A DNA stretch of 41,804 bases from JADYYB01 sp964402985 (GCA_964402985.1 CAYOET010000132.1:1-41804); one strand, 5' to 3'; counted from the stretch's first letter, positions 26,547-35,256 are shown. Numbers and translations: made by a program. The notes: generated by a model from the letters alone, not told the origin.

Positions 26547-28371
26547 TCGGCCGACCCCGTCGCGCCCGGCCCCCGCGGTTCTCGGCAGCGCCTACAAATT
26601 CATCGACCACACCTTCGACGTCGTCGTGGTGGGCGCCGGCGGCGCGGGCCTCCGTGCCGCCCTCGGCTGCAGCGAGGCCGGTCTCAAGACCGCGTGCCTG
26701 TCGAAGGTCTTTCCGACCCGCAGCCACACCGTCGCCGCCCAGGGCGGCATCGCCGCCGCGCTCGGCAACATGGGCGCCGACGATTGGCGCTGGCACATGT
26801 ACGACACCGTCAAGGGCTCCGACTGGCTCGGCGACCAGGATGCCATCGAGTATCTCTGCCGCGAGGCCCCCGCCGCGGTCTACGAGCTCGAGCATTGGGG
26901 CGTTCCCTTCTCGCGCACCCCCGACGGAAAAATCTACCAGCGCCCGTTCGGCGGCATGACCACCCATTTCGGCAAGGGCGAAGCGCACCGTACCTGCGCC
27001 GCCGCCGACCGCACCGGCCACGCCATCCTCCACACCCTCTACGGCCAGGCTCTCCGCTACGGCGTCGACTTCTTCGTCGAATATTTCGCCATCGATCTCA
27101 TCATGGAGAACGGCGAGTGCCGCGGCGTCACCGCGCTGTGCATGGAAGACGGCACCGTCCACCGCTTCCGCGCCCACCAAGTGATCCTCGCCACCGACGG
27201 CTACGGCCGCATCTATTTCTCCTGCACCGCCGCCCACACCTCGACCGGCGACGGCAACGCCATGGTGCTGCGCGCCGGCCTGCCGCTCCAGGACATGGAG
27301 TTCGTGCAGTTCCACCCCACCGGCATCTATAGCGCCGGCTGCCTCATCTCCGAGGGCGCCCGCGGCGAGGGCGGTTACCTCACCAACTCCAAGGGCGAGC
27401 GCTTCATGGAGCGCTACGCCCCGCACGCCAAGGACCTCGCCTCACGCGACGTCGTTTCGCGCGCCATCACCATCGAGATCAGGGAAGGCCGCGGCGTCGG
27501 CAAGCTCGGCGACCACATCGACCTCCATATCGAGCACCTCGATCCCAAGGTCGTCCACGAGCGCCTGCCCGGCATCACCGAATCGGCCCGCATCTTCGCC
27601 GGCGTGGACGTGCACAAGGCTCCGATCCCGGTGCTGCCCACCGTCCACTACAACATGGGCGGCATCCCCACGAACTACCACGCCGAGGTCCTCACCAAGG
27701 TCGCCGGCAACGCCGATGTCGCGGTCAAGGGCCTCATGGCCGTCGGCGAGGCGGCCTGCGTTTCGGTCCACGGCGCCAACCGCCTCGGCTCCAATTCGCT
27801 GGTCGATCTCGTCGTCTTCGGCCGCGCGGCGGCACTCCGCTGCCGCGAGCTGATCAAGCCCGGCATGCTCCACCGCGGCCTCGCGCCGAAGGCCGGCGAC
27901 GACTCCCTCGCCCGTCTCGACTTCCTCCGTTACGCCAAGGGCGGCACCTCGACCGCCGAACTTCGCCTCCGCATGCAGCGGGTGATGCAGTCGAACTGCG
28001 CGGTTTTCCGCACCGGCGAGGTTCTCGACGAAGGCCACCGGCTCATCCACGAGGTCTGGTCGGCGTCGGACGACATCCGCACCACCGACCGCTCGCTGAT
28101 CTGGAACACCGACCTCATCGAGAGCATGGAATATGACAACCTCGTCCTCCAGGCCGTCACCACAATGGATTCGGCGCGCTACCGCACCGAATCGCGCGGC
28201 GCCCACGCCCGCGAGGATTTCCCGGATCGCGACGACAAGAACTGGATGAAGCACACGCTCTCGTTCGCCGACCAGCACACCCGCGCGGTGCGCCTCGACG
28301 ACCGCCCGGTCCACACCTACACGCTCACCAACGAGATCTCGTACATCAAGCCGGCGCCAAGGGTTTACTGA
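26536..28371 (+). CDS. sdhA: Succinate dehydrogenase flavoprotein subunit
   Basis: A 611-residue flavoprotein that oxidises succinate to fumarate. VVGAGGAGLRAAL (31-43) is the FAD dinucleotide fold, and SHTVAAQGGIAAALGN carries H64, the residue that binds FAD covalently. QFHPTGIY, EGARGEGG and HGANRLGSNSL are catalytic or binding segments of the family. The start is TTG at 26536 or GTG one codon later at 26539; GAGG at 26525-26528 fits either. Both overlap the sdhD end, so translation is coupled. sdhB follows after 2 bases. Confidence 0.96.
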   Translation: MVLDRPTPSRPAPAVLGSAYKFIDHTFDVVVVGAGGAGLRAALGCSEAGLKTACLSKVFPTRSHTVAAQGGIAAALGNMGADDWRWHMYDTVKGSDWLGDQDAIEYLCREAPAAVYELEHWGVPFSRTPDGKIYQRPFGGMTTHFGKGEAHRTCAAADRTGHAILHTLYGQALRYGVDFFVEYFAIDLIMENGECRGVTALCMEDGTVHRFRAHQVILATDGYGRIYFSCTAAHTSTGDGNAMVLRAGLPLQDMEFVQFHPTGIYSAGCLISEGARGEGGYLTNSKGERFMERYAPHAKDLASRDVVSRAITIEIREGRGVGKLGDHIDLHIEHLDPKVVHERLPGITESARIFAGVDVHKAPIPVLPTVHYNMGGIPTNYHAEVLTKVAGNADVAVKGLMAVGEAACVSVHGANRLGSNSLVDLVVFGRAAALRCRELIKPGMLHRGLAPKAGDDSLARLDFLRYAKGGTSTAELRLRMQRVMQSNCAVFRTGEVLDEGHRLIHEVWSASDDIRTTDRSLIWNTDLIESMEYDNLVLQAVTTMDSARYRTESRGAHAREDFPDRDDKNWMKHTLSFADQHTRAVRLDDRPVHTYTLTNEISYIKPAPRVY

Positions 28372-28373
28372 CG

Positions 28374-29159
28374 ATGGTCGCTTTCACCCTCCCCCGGAAT
28401 TCGAAGGTCCAGAAGGGCAAGACCTGGGAACGCCCGGTCGTGAAGGACGAGGCCCGCCTCAAGGAGATCCGCGTCTATCGCTGGGATCCCGAGGCCGGCG
28501 GCAACCCGCGCCTCGACACCTATTTCATCGACCTCGAAGCGACCGGGCCGATGGTTCTCGACGCCCTCATCAAGATCAAGAACGAGATCGACCCGACGCT
28601 GACCTTCCGCAGATCGTGCCGCGAGGGCATCTGCGGCTCGTGCTCGATGAACATCGACGGGGTCAACACGCTCGCCTGCACCCGCGCCCTCGACGAGCTC
28701 AAGGGCGCGGTCAAGATCTACCCGCTCCCGCATCTCCCGGTGATCAAGGACCTCGTCCCCGACCTTTCCAATTTCTACGCCCAGCTCGCCTCGATCGAGC
28801 CCTGGCTGCAGACCAAGACCCCGGCCCCCGAGCAGGAATGGCGGCAGAGCCACGATGACCGGGAGAAGCTCGAGGGCTACCAGGAGTGCATCCTCTGCGC
28901 CTGCTGCTCGACCGCCTGCCCGAGCTACTGGTGGAACGGCGAGCGCTATCTCGGCCCGGCGGTGCTCCTCCAGGCTTATCGCTGGCTGATCGACTCGCGC
29001 GACGAGGCGACCGGCGAGCGCCTCGACCAGCTCGAGGACCCCTTCAAGCTCTACCGCTGCCACACCATCCTCAACTGCGCGCAGACTTGCCCCAAGGGCC
29101 TCAACCCCGCCAAGGCGATCGCCGAGATCCGCAAGATGATGGTCGAGCGCCGGGTCTAG
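28374..29159 (+). CDS. sdhB: Succinate dehydrogenase iron-sulfur subunit
   Basis: A 261-residue protein with three iron-sulfur clusters. The 2Fe-2S ligands are C82, C87, C90 and C102 (SCREGICGSC...AC). The 4Fe-4S ligands are C172, C175, C178 and C239, and the 3Fe-4S ligands C182, C229 and C235 (ECILCACCSTACP, CHTILNCAQTCPKGLNP). All are present. It closes the sdhCDAB operon. No clear terminator follows within the 98 bases before the next gene. Confidence 0.96.
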   Translation: MVAFTLPRNSKVQKGKTWERPVVKDEARLKEIRVYRWDPEAGGNPRLDTYFIDLEATGPMVLDALIKIKNEIDPTLTFRRSCREGICGSCSMNIDGVNTLACTRALDELKGAVKIYPLPHLPVIKDLVPDLSNFYAQLASIEPWLQTKTPAPEQEWRQSHDDREKLEGYQECILCACCSTACPSYWWNGERYLGPAVLLQAYRWLIDSRDEATGERLDQLEDPFKLYRCHTILNCAQTCPKGLNPAKAIAEIRKMMVERRV

Positions 29160-29257
29160 CTGAAGGCGATGACACGCCGGAGCCAATTGGCGTAAGGTCG
29201 GTCCAACACGACAGGTGCGACGGCATCGCCGCTCCCCTCGTCCAGTTGGGGGGACCG

Positions 29258-29776
29258 ATGAGAATTGCCGTCGCCGCGGCCCTGTGGCTCGCCGTTGCTG
29301 CGCCTAGCCTGGCGCAGACCATCTATCCGGCGCCGAGCCCGGACCTCGAGATCCTGCTGGACGAGTTGCAGGCGGCCGACACCGGCCTCGAATCGCACGG
29401 GATGCTCGCCTTCTATACGATCTCCTACTTCGACTGGCCCGACATTGCGCGCGAGGCCGCCAAACTCCCCACGATCCTTCTCGATCGCGGCGCCTGTCGG
29501 AACCACGATCTCTCCGGACTCGAGCTGTGGGATTCGTTGCTCGGCTTCTTCGAAGAAAGCGGCCTCCCGACCGACGCCCTCGAGCACGTTCGCGATGCCG
29601 ACCAAACCGTCGCGATCGTGGCCCGCGGCTGGGACGGGCTGAGCGGCATGGGGGCGGAGTGCAGCGTCGGCGTGTACAAGATTTTCTTCAACATCGGCAA
29701 ATACATGACTCTGTATTTCGACTATCGCGGCTCGTTTGGCGTCGCGCCGTCGCACCCTTGGTGGGCAACTGACTAG
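29258..29776 (+). CDS. Secreted protein of unknown function
   Basis: A 172-residue protein with a signal peptide (MRIAVAAALWLAVAAPSLAQ, cleavage after SLA near residue 19). A GGGGGGA ribosome site lies just before the ATG. The mature part is acidic at its start (PDLEILLDELQAADTGLESH), has two cysteines (CRNHDL and AECSVG) that may pair, and ends in an aromatic stretch (YMTLYFDYRGSFGV). I recognise no family. It follows sdhB by 98 bases on the same strand and starts a patch of small envelope proteins between sdh and mdh. Confidence 0.72.
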   Translation: MRIAVAAALWLAVAAPSLAQTIYPAPSPDLEILLDELQAADTGLESHGMLAFYTISYFDWPDIAREAAKLPTILLDRGACRNHDLSGLELWDSLLGFFEESGLPTDALEHVRDADQTVAIVARGWDGLSGMGAECSVGVYKIFFNIGKYMTLYFDYRGSFGVAPSHPWWATD

Positions 29777-29914
29777 GTGACGGGGGCCACCTTTCACGAA
29801 GCCCAAGCGATTGGGGTGCCCGGTGCTGGCGACTCGATGCCGTTGAGGTGCTGTGCCTCTCGCTGATATTCTGCGGGCAAGACTTCCATCGTTCCCATGT
29901 CTGTCGGGTGGACC

Positions 29915-30220
29915 ATGAAGACGATCCTGGGTTCAGCGCTGTTCGCGTTTCTCACATTGGTGCCGCACAGTTCGTTCGCCGGCCCCGCCGAACTCGATGA
30001 GATCCGCCGCGGCTGCGCGGCGCAGATGGGCGTTCGCTGCGACTGCATCGTGCAGTCCGCCACGAGCCTCAATGACAAGGAACAGGCCTACATCGCCGCG
30101 ATGTTCGCGCAGGACATGGCGCGCCTCCAGGCGCTCGTCATGACCATGAGCCAAGCCGAGATGACCAACGCCACCGGCTTCTTCCAGTCGAGCGCTGTCG
30201 CCTGCTCCGGCCGGCCGTAG
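29915..30220 (+). CDS. Small secreted cysteine-containing protein
   Basis: A 101-residue protein with signal peptide MKTILGSALFAFLTLVPHSS (cleavage after SFA near residue 22); an ATG six codons upstream is also possible. The mature part has four cysteines: C in RRGCAAQ, two in RCDCIVQSA, and one in VACSGRP, with the helical stretch LNDKEQAYIAAMFAQDMARL between. Similar CDC-containing small proteins occur in other Hyphomicrobiales, as far as I recall, but I cannot name a family or function. It is 138 bases past the previous gene; nothing else is visible in that gap. Confidence 0.65.
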   Translation: MKTILGSALFAFLTLVPHSSFAGPAELDEIRRGCAAQMGVRCDCIVQSATSLNDKEQAYIAAMFAQDMARLQALVMTMSQAEMTNATGFFQSSAVACSGRP

Positions 30221-30370
30221 ACGCCCTAAAAGAGGGCCGTCGTCTTCGAACGCTACGGCGGCCCTGAGGTTCTTCGCCTCGTCGATTTGCAGAAGCCCGC
30301 ATCGCCGTTGCGCCCGGCTGACGCCGTCGTGGTAATCCGCCTTTAACGCTGTTCGCTTAAATCCTCGGCC

Positions 30371-31225
30371 ATGCAGGACGTCTCCTCGCCCGAAGCGGGG
30401 GGTCGGACCCCGACCCTTCCCGCCTCGCACGGCCCGCTCTTGATGTGGGGCCTCGCCGCCCTCGTGGTCGCCCTCAGCGCCGCGATCATTGCCGGCGCCT
30501 GGATCGCCGGCTCTCGCGCACGCGGTCCCGCCGCAATCGCCGACCTCCCGCTGGTCGCCCCCTTCGGCGGGCCGGCCTCCGGCGAGCCAGCGGTCGACAC
30601 CGCCGCCCTCGCCGCGGTCGCCGCCCGCGAAGCCGAGGCCGAGGCGGGCGACGCCATCGCCCAGTACGAGATCGGCATGGTCTACTACGGCGGCACCCTT
30701 GTTCCGGCCGATCTCGACCGCGCCATCGAGTTCCTCCGCCGCTCGGCGGCCCAGGACTACATTCCGGCGATCATGGCTTATGCCGACGCGCTCGGAAGTA
30801 GCGTTGCCGCCGGAACCGCCGATCCTGGCGAGGTCTTCGCGGCACTCGACCGCCTCATCGCGCACCCGCCGGACGACAACATCCTAGGCGCCGCCCACGA
30901 GCTTTACGGCCGGTATCTCCTCTACGCCCTGCAGGGTCCGCAGCGCGACCCGGCCGGCGCTGTCGACCACTTCGTGGCGAGCCTCGCCGCCGGCAATCTC
31001 TTTGCGGCCCGGGCCATCGGCGACGCCTACCGCTCGGGCGAGGGCCGCCCGGTCGATCAGGTCCTTGCCTATGCCTACTACAAGGTCGCGCAGCCGCTTT
31101 TGCCTGACCCGCTCGGCCCGACCATCTACGAGATCGAGACCTCGCTGACCCCGGCCGAACTCGCCCGCGCGGAGACGCTTACGCTACCCGCTTTGCTCGC
31201 GCAGGAGCCCGATCTCAGCCACTGA
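30371..31225 (+). CDS. Membrane-anchored Sel1-like repeat protein
   Basis: A 284-residue protein. Residues 1-22 are cytoplasmic, 23-47 are one membrane span (LLMWGLAALVVALSAAIIAG), and the rest is periplasmic. Sel1/TPR-type helices are seen at DAIAQYEIGMVYYGG (about 93-107) with DLDRAIEFLRRSAAQDYIPA, and at NLFAARAIGDAYRSGEG with VDQVLAYAYYKVAQ. Such repeats usually bind proteins; no partner is evident. The repeats are few and partly degenerate. The gene stands alone, 150 bases after its neighbour, and its 3' end is convergent with the small gene at 31240. Confidence 0.72.
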   Translation: MQDVSSPEAGGRTPTLPASHGPLLMWGLAALVVALSAAIIAGAWIAGSRARGPAAIADLPLVAPFGGPASGEPAVDTAALAAVAAREAEAEAGDAIAQYEIGMVYYGGTLVPADLDRAIEFLRRSAAQDYIPAIMAYADALGSSVAAGTADPGEVFAALDRLIAHPPDDNILGAAHELYGRYLLYALQGPQRDPAGAVDHFVASLAAGNLFAARAIGDAYRSGEGRPVDQVLAYAYYKVAQPLLPDPLGPTIYEIETSLTPAELARAETLTLPALLAQEPDLSH

Positions 31226-31239
31226 AGGCGGGGCGAAGC

Positions 31240-31455
31240 CTAGCGCCTCGGCTGAGGCTTGGCCTTGCCGAGCGGGTTGTTGTCGGCGCTGCCATCGGCC
31301 TGCGGGCCCTTGTTGCGGTGCGGCGTGGAATAGGACGGCGGATCGCTCGCCGGAAAGCTCTCGTCGAGCGCTTCGTCGACCTCGGCCTCGCGGTGCCCGT
31401 CGCTACCGCCGCTGGTCTTGGCCGGAGCACGGTTCTTGCTGGTCGAAGCCGACAT
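31240..31455 (-). CDS. Small acidic protein with ESFPASDPP motif
   Basis: A 71-residue, low-complexity, probably disordered protein. Its core is EVDEALDESFPASDPPSY (about 25-42). The ESFPASDPP motif recurs in short alphaproteobacterial proteins of unknown function. The ATG at 31455 was preferred over an open extension of 45 codons upstream. There is no signal peptide or membrane segment. It is convergent with the Sel1 protein and divergent from the omp19-like gene. Confidence in the gene comes from the motif, not from length. Confidence 0.65.
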   Translation of the reverse strand: MSASTSKNRAPAKTSGGSDGHREAEVDEALDESFPASDPPSYSTPHRNKGPQADGSADNNPLGKAKPQPRR

Positions 31456-31640
31456 GTGCACCCTCGCGTTCGGAATTGGCACAGGAGCAAGGTTTGACGG
31501 TGGTAAAGGTTGCATTGTCAAAGCCGTAGCGGCCGGGCTATGCCCTTTCCTCGCCTCAAATATGAGGCACCTGCCGCTGGGCGGCGCCAAAACGGTTGTC
31601 GTGGGATTGGCGTATGCTGCGTAAACGAGTGGGATCGGTC

Positions 31641-32276
31641 ATGCTGTTCGTGAAGTCCGCGCCTGTTCTCCTCTGTGCCGCGCTGCTCGCCGGCTGCAGC
31701 GGCTTCGGAGCGATCAGCTTCCCCGGCTTCGGCGGCGATCAGGCGACCGCGGCCGGCCAGGTCCCCCCCGGCAACGCCGCACCGGCCGGAATCGTCGAGA
31801 CCACCGAACTGCCCCCGCTCGTCGGCCAGGCCGAGGGCGCCGATCCGTTCCTCTATCCCGACCCGGCCACGGCGGTCGCCAGCGCCGGCGCCTTCCCCTC
31901 GACCGATCCGACCTTGACCGGTGGCCTGCCCGGCACGCCGAGCTCCGACCTCGCCCTTGCTGCCACACCGCCAGCCGGCGGTCCGGTCGCCGACATCACC
32001 CGCCCCGACCTTCTCGGTGCGTGGACGCTCACCAACGGCACCGAATCCTGCCAGCTTTTCATGACCTTGACGACCTGGACCGGCGGTTATCGCGCCTCGA
32101 CCCGCGGCTGCACCTCGACCACGCTGCAGTCGATCTCCGCCTGGGACCTCAACGGCCAGCAGGTCGTGCTCGCCGGCACCGAGGGTCTGGCGGTCGCGCG
32201 GCTGTACTCCTCCGGCTTCAACCGCTTCGACGGCCAGACCGAAACCGAAGCCGCGACGCTCAGCTTCTTCCGCTGA
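31641..32276 (+). CDS. Omp19-like outer-membrane lipoprotein (AprI/Inh family)
   Basis: A 211-residue lipoprotein. The lipobox LLAGC places the lipidated cysteine at C19. Residues 20-110 are a proline/alanine-rich linker. The C-terminal domain (about 115-211) begins DLLGAWTLTNGTESCQL and carries GYRASTRGC, ISAWDLNGQQVVLAGTEG and ARLYSSGFNRFDGQT. This pattern matches Brucella Omp19 and the AprI/Inh metalloprotease-inhibitor fold; the two cysteines should form its disulfide. Brucella Omp19 inhibits proteases; that role here is inference. The ATG at 31641 gives the signal peptide directly. A weak hairpin (tcagc/gctga, 32260-32276) with T residues overlaps the stop and may terminate transcription. 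Confidence 0.85.
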   Translation: MLFVKSAPVLLCAALLAGCSGFGAISFPGFGGDQATAAGQVPPGNAAPAGIVETTELPPLVGQAEGADPFLYPDPATAVASAGAFPSTDPTLTGGLPGTPSSDLALAATPPAGGPVADITRPDLLGAWTLTNGTESCQLFMTLTTWTGGYRASTRGCTSTTLQSISAWDLNGQQVVLAGTEGLAVARLYSSGFNRFDGQTETEAATLSFFR

Positions 32277-32380
32277 ACTTTTTGCATCGGCGCTATGCGC
32301 TTGCGTGGCCGGATCGAACCGGCTAGCCGTTCCCCCGCGTCTGCAGCCAACAAGAACGAATAAAGGGAGGACGGACGACC

Positions 32381-33346
32381 ATGGCGCGAGCCAAGATCGC
32401 CCTCATCGGCGCCGGTCAGATCGGCGGTACGCTGGCCCATCTCGTTGCGCTGAAGGAATTGGGCGACGTCATCCTCTTCGACGTCGCAGAGGGCACGCCC
32501 CAGGGCAAGTCGCTCGACCTCAACCAAGCCTCGGCGCTGGCGGGCAGTCCGGCCCATCTCGCCGGCACCAACTCCTACGAGGCCATCGAAGGCGCCGACG
32601 TCTGCATCGTCACCGCCGGAGTGCCGCGCAAGCCCGGCATGAGCCGCGACGACCTCCTCGCCATCAACCTCAAAGTCATGGGCGAGGTCGGCGCGGGCAT
32701 CAGGAAATACGCCCCGCACACCTTCCTCATCTGCGTGACCAACCCGCTCGACGCGATGGTTTGGGCGCTGCAGCGCTTCAGCGGCCTGCCCTATGAGCGC
32801 GTGGTCGGCATGGCCGGCATCCTCGACGGCGCGCGGCTCAAATATTTCATCGCCAGCGAATTCTCGGTCGCGGCCGAGGATGTGAACGCCATGGTCATCG
32901 GCAGCCACGGCGACGCCATGGTCCCGGTCGCCCGCTACACCACCGTCGGCGGCATCCCGCTGCCCGACCTCGTCAAGATGGGCTGGACCACCACCGACCG
33001 CATCAACGAGATCTTCGCCCGCACCAAAGGCGGCGGCGCCGAGATCGTCGGCCTCCTCAAGACCGGCTCCGCCTTCTATGCCCCGGCCCACTCCGCCATC
33101 GAGATGGCCGAGGCCTATCTCAAGGACCAGAAACGCGTCCTCTCCTGCGCGGCGCACCTTCGCGGCCAGTACGGCGTCAGGGACCGCTATGTCGGCGTAC
33201 CCGTGGTGATTGGCGCCGGCGGCGTCGAGCGCGTCATCGAACTCGACCTCACCGACGCGGAGCGCGCCGAGTTCACGAAGTCGGTCGGCGCGGTCGAAGG
33301 CCTCATCGCCGCCTGCCTCACCCTTGCTCCCGCGCTGAGCCAGTAG
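32381..33346 (+). CDS. mdh: Malate dehydrogenase
   Basis: A 321-residue NAD-dependent malate dehydrogenase of the LDH-like type. The nucleotide fold is ALIGAGQIGGTLA (7-19) with D34 closing the NAD site. Substrate-site residues include R83 and R89 (VPRKPGMSRDDL), R152 and the catalytic histidine H176 (GSHGDAMVP). The ribosome site AAGGGAGG is strong. sucC begins 1 base past the stop, so mdh heads the mdh-sucC unit, the usual alphaproteobacterial arrangement. Confidence 0.96.
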   Translation: MARAKIALIGAGQIGGTLAHLVALKELGDVILFDVAEGTPQGKSLDLNQASALAGSPAHLAGTNSYEAIEGADVCIVTAGVPRKPGMSRDDLLAINLKVMGEVGAGIRKYAPHTFLICVTNPLDAMVWALQRFSGLPYERVVGMAGILDGARLKYFIASEFSVAAEDVNAMVIGSHGDAMVPVARYTTVGGIPLPDLVKMGWTTTDRINEIFARTKGGGAEIVGLLKTGSAFYAPAHSAIEMAEAYLKDQKRVLSCAAHLRGQYGVRDRYVGVPVVIGAGGVERVIELDLTDAERAEFTKSVGAVEGLIAACLTLAPALSQ

Positions 33347-33347
33347 C

Positions 33348-34541
33348 GTGGACCTCCACGAGTTCCAGGCCAAAGCGATCCTCCGCGAGTACGGCGCCCC
33401 CGTCCCGCGCGGCATGGTAGCCTCCAACGCCGATGAAGCGCGCAAGGCCGCGAGCGACCTCGGCACGCCGGTCGTCGCGGTGAAGGCACAGATTCACGCC
33501 GGCGGCCGCGGTAGGGGCCGCTTCAAGGAGACGGCGGCCGGCGCCGGCGGCGGCGTCCGCATCGCCAAGTCCGCCGATGAAGCCGCCAAGGCCGCGCGCG
33601 AAATGATCGGCAACACGCTGGTCACGCTGCAGACCGGCGCGGCCGGCAAGAAAATCCGCCGCGTCTATGTCGAGGAAGGCACCGACATCGCGTCGGAGCT
33701 TTACGTCTCGCTCCTCGTCGACCGCGCCCGCTCGCGGGTTGCCTTCGTCGTCTCGAAGGCGGGCGGCATGTCGATCGAGGACGTCGCGCATCACACGCCC
33801 GAGAAGATCGTCTCCTTCGCGATCGACCCGGCCTCCGGCTTCATGCCCCATCACGGCCGCCGCTTCGTGGCCGCCCTCGGCCTCACCGGCGAGGCCGCCA
33901 AGGAAGGCGCCAAGGTCGCGGCCGCGCTCTACCGCGCGTTCCTCGACAAGGACATGAGCCTTCTCGAGATCAACCCGTTGGTCGTCACCAAGGCCGGCCG
34001 TCTCGTCTGCCTCGATGCCAAGCTCGGCGTCGACCCCAACGCCCTCTTCCGCCACCCCGATCTCGTCGCGCTCCGCGACGAGAGCGAGGAGGACCCGCGC
34101 GAGATCGAGGCCGCCAAGCAGGACCTCGCCTATATCGCCCTCGGTGGCACGATCGGCTGCATGGTCAACGGCGCCGGCCTCGCCATGGCGACCATGGACA
34201 TCATCAAGCTCTACGGCGCCGAGCCGGCGAACTTCCTCGACGTCGGCGGCGGAGCGTCCAAGGAGAAGGTGACGGCGGCCTTCAAGATCATCACCGCCGA
34301 TCCGAAGGTGAAGGGCATCCTCGTCAACATCTTCGGCGGCATCATGCGTTGCGACACCATCGCCGAAGGCGTCCTCGCCGCGGTGCGCGAGGTCGGCCTG
34401 AAGGTCCCGCTTGTCGTCCGCCTCGAAGGCACCAATGTCGAGCTCGGCAAGGAAATCCTCGCCGCCTCGACCCTCAACATCATCTCCGCCGACGACCTCG
34501 ATGACGCCGCCCAGAAGATCGTCGCCGCGGTGGGAGAATAG
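33348..34541 (+). CDS. sucC: Succinyl-CoA synthetase beta subunit
   Basis: A 397-residue ATP-grasp protein starting at GTG 33348, 1 base after mdh. MDLHEFQAKAILREYGAPVP is the family opening; VKAQIHAGGRGRG, LEINPLVVT and VNIFGGIMRCD follow in the expected order. It pairs with SucD to make ATP (or GTP) from succinyl-CoA. In most bacteria sucD follows immediately; here a toxin-antitoxin pair occupies 715 bases between them. Confidence 0.96.
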   Translation: MDLHEFQAKAILREYGAPVPRGMVASNADEARKAASDLGTPVVAVKAQIHAGGRGRGRFKETAAGAGGGVRIAKSADEAAKAAREMIGNTLVTLQTGAAGKKIRRVYVEEGTDIASELYVSLLVDRARSRVAFVVSKAGGMSIEDVAHHTPEKIVSFAIDPASGFMPHHGRRFVAALGLTGEAAKEGAKVAAALYRAFLDKDMSLLEINPLVVTKAGRLVCLDAKLGVDPNALFRHPDLVALRDESEEDPREIEAAKQDLAYIALGGTIGCMVNGAGLAMATMDIIKLYGAEPANFLDVGGGASKEKVTAAFKIITADPKVKGILVNIFGGIMRCDTIAEGVLAAVREVGLKVPLVVRLEGTNVELGKEILAASTLNIISADDLDDAAQKIVAAVGE

Positions 34542-34558
34542 CGACGCTTGATGGGTCG

Positions 34559-34595
34559 CCATGCTCCACATATTATGTGTGACTGCGGAGCATGG
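34559..34595. promoter_or_regulatory. Nested inverted repeats ahead of vapB (likely operator)
   Basis: Outer arms ccatgctcc (34559-34567) and ggagcatgg (34587-34595) are perfectly complementary. Inside is a second palindrome, cacata-t-tatgtg (34567-34579), whose AT-rich core could hold a -10 element. The right outer arm ends in the ribosome site (ggag at 34594-34597) of vapB. VapB-type antitoxins repress their own promoter by binding such repeats. Confidence 0.6.
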
Positions 34596-34603
34596 AGATT
34601 GCC

Positions 34604-34834
34604 ATGAAGAACATCACTTTGGCCGTGGACGAGGCCGTCCTCGAACAAGTCCGCAAATACGCTGCCAATCATCAGACGACGGTGAATGCACTCGTTCGCC
34701 GGCACCTCGAGCAGATCGCCCGCAACGAAACCCGCGTTAAGGAGGCGATGCAGGAGTTGCGTGAAATGAGCAACAACTCGACGGCGCGGATGGGAAAGCG
34801 CACTTGGAAGCGAGACGATATCTATGATCGTTGA
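34604..34834 (+). CDS. vapB: VapB-type ribbon-helix-helix antitoxin
   Basis: A 76-residue antitoxin. Residues about 1-40 (NITLAVDEAVLEQVRKYAAN, then TTVNALVRRHLEQI) have the ribbon-helix-helix pattern. The C terminus GKRTWKRDDIYDR is the toxin-binding type of tail seen in VapB partners of PIN toxins. The ATG at 34604 has GGAG 6 bases upstream; an earlier ATG at 34592 has no usable spacing. It overlaps vapC by 11 bases. Located between sucC and sucD. The ORF is less GC-biased than its neighbours, hinting at later arrival. Confidence 0.85.
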   Translation: MKNITLAVDEAVLEQVRKYAANHQTTVNALVRRHLEQIARNETRVKEAMQELREMSNNSTARMGKRTWKRDDIYDR

Positions 34835-35237
34835 TTGCTTCCTCGACTCCAACGTTCTGGTCTACGCCGCGGCTGGACGTGAGGACGAGGAAGAAAAACG
34901 CGTACGCGCACGCGATTTGGTCGAGGAATCGAACTTCGCGATTTCCGGCCAAGTCCTTCAGGAATTCTTCGTCGTGGTCACGCGAAAGCTCCCCACTCCG
35001 ATGCCGGCGGCAGAGGCTGCCGAGTGGGTCGACCGCCTTGCTCTGCGGCCGCTGCTGCCGGTGGACGCACAGCTCGTGCAATCGGCCATAACGATCTCGA
35101 GGAGGTTCCGGGTCTCGTATTGGGACGCCGCAATCATCGCGGCGGCACAGGCCCTCGACGCCCCTATCCTCTACACCGAAGACCTCAACCACGGTCACAC
35201 GATCGCCGACGTCCGGATCGTGAATCCCTTCATCTAG
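34824..35237 (+). CDS. vapC: VapC-type PIN-domain toxin
   Basis: A 137-residue PIN-domain ribonuclease. The acidic active-site residues are all present: D8 (CFLDSNVLVYA), E47 (VLQEFF), D101 (SYWDAAIIAAA) and D120 (YTEDLNHG). VapC toxins cut tRNA or rRNA to stop growth when the antitoxin is lost; which RNA is cut here is unknown. It starts inside vapB (11-base overlap), the normal coupling. It ends 19 bases before sucD, and with all catalytic residues kept it does not look decayed. Confidence 0.88.
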   Translation: MIVDCFLDSNVLVYAAAGREDEEEKRVRARDLVEESNFAISGQVLQEFFVVVTRKLPTPMPAAEAAEWVDRLALRPLLPVDAQLVQSAITISRRFRVSYWDAAIIAAAQALDAPILYTEDLNHGHTIADVRIVNPFI

Positions 35238-35256
35238 CGGTCACCGACGCGAGCCC

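Noticed and set aside
30221..30250. gccct-aaaag-agggc hairpin as a terminator after the small secreted protein gene.
   Set aside because: The stem is only 5 bp and no T tract follows.
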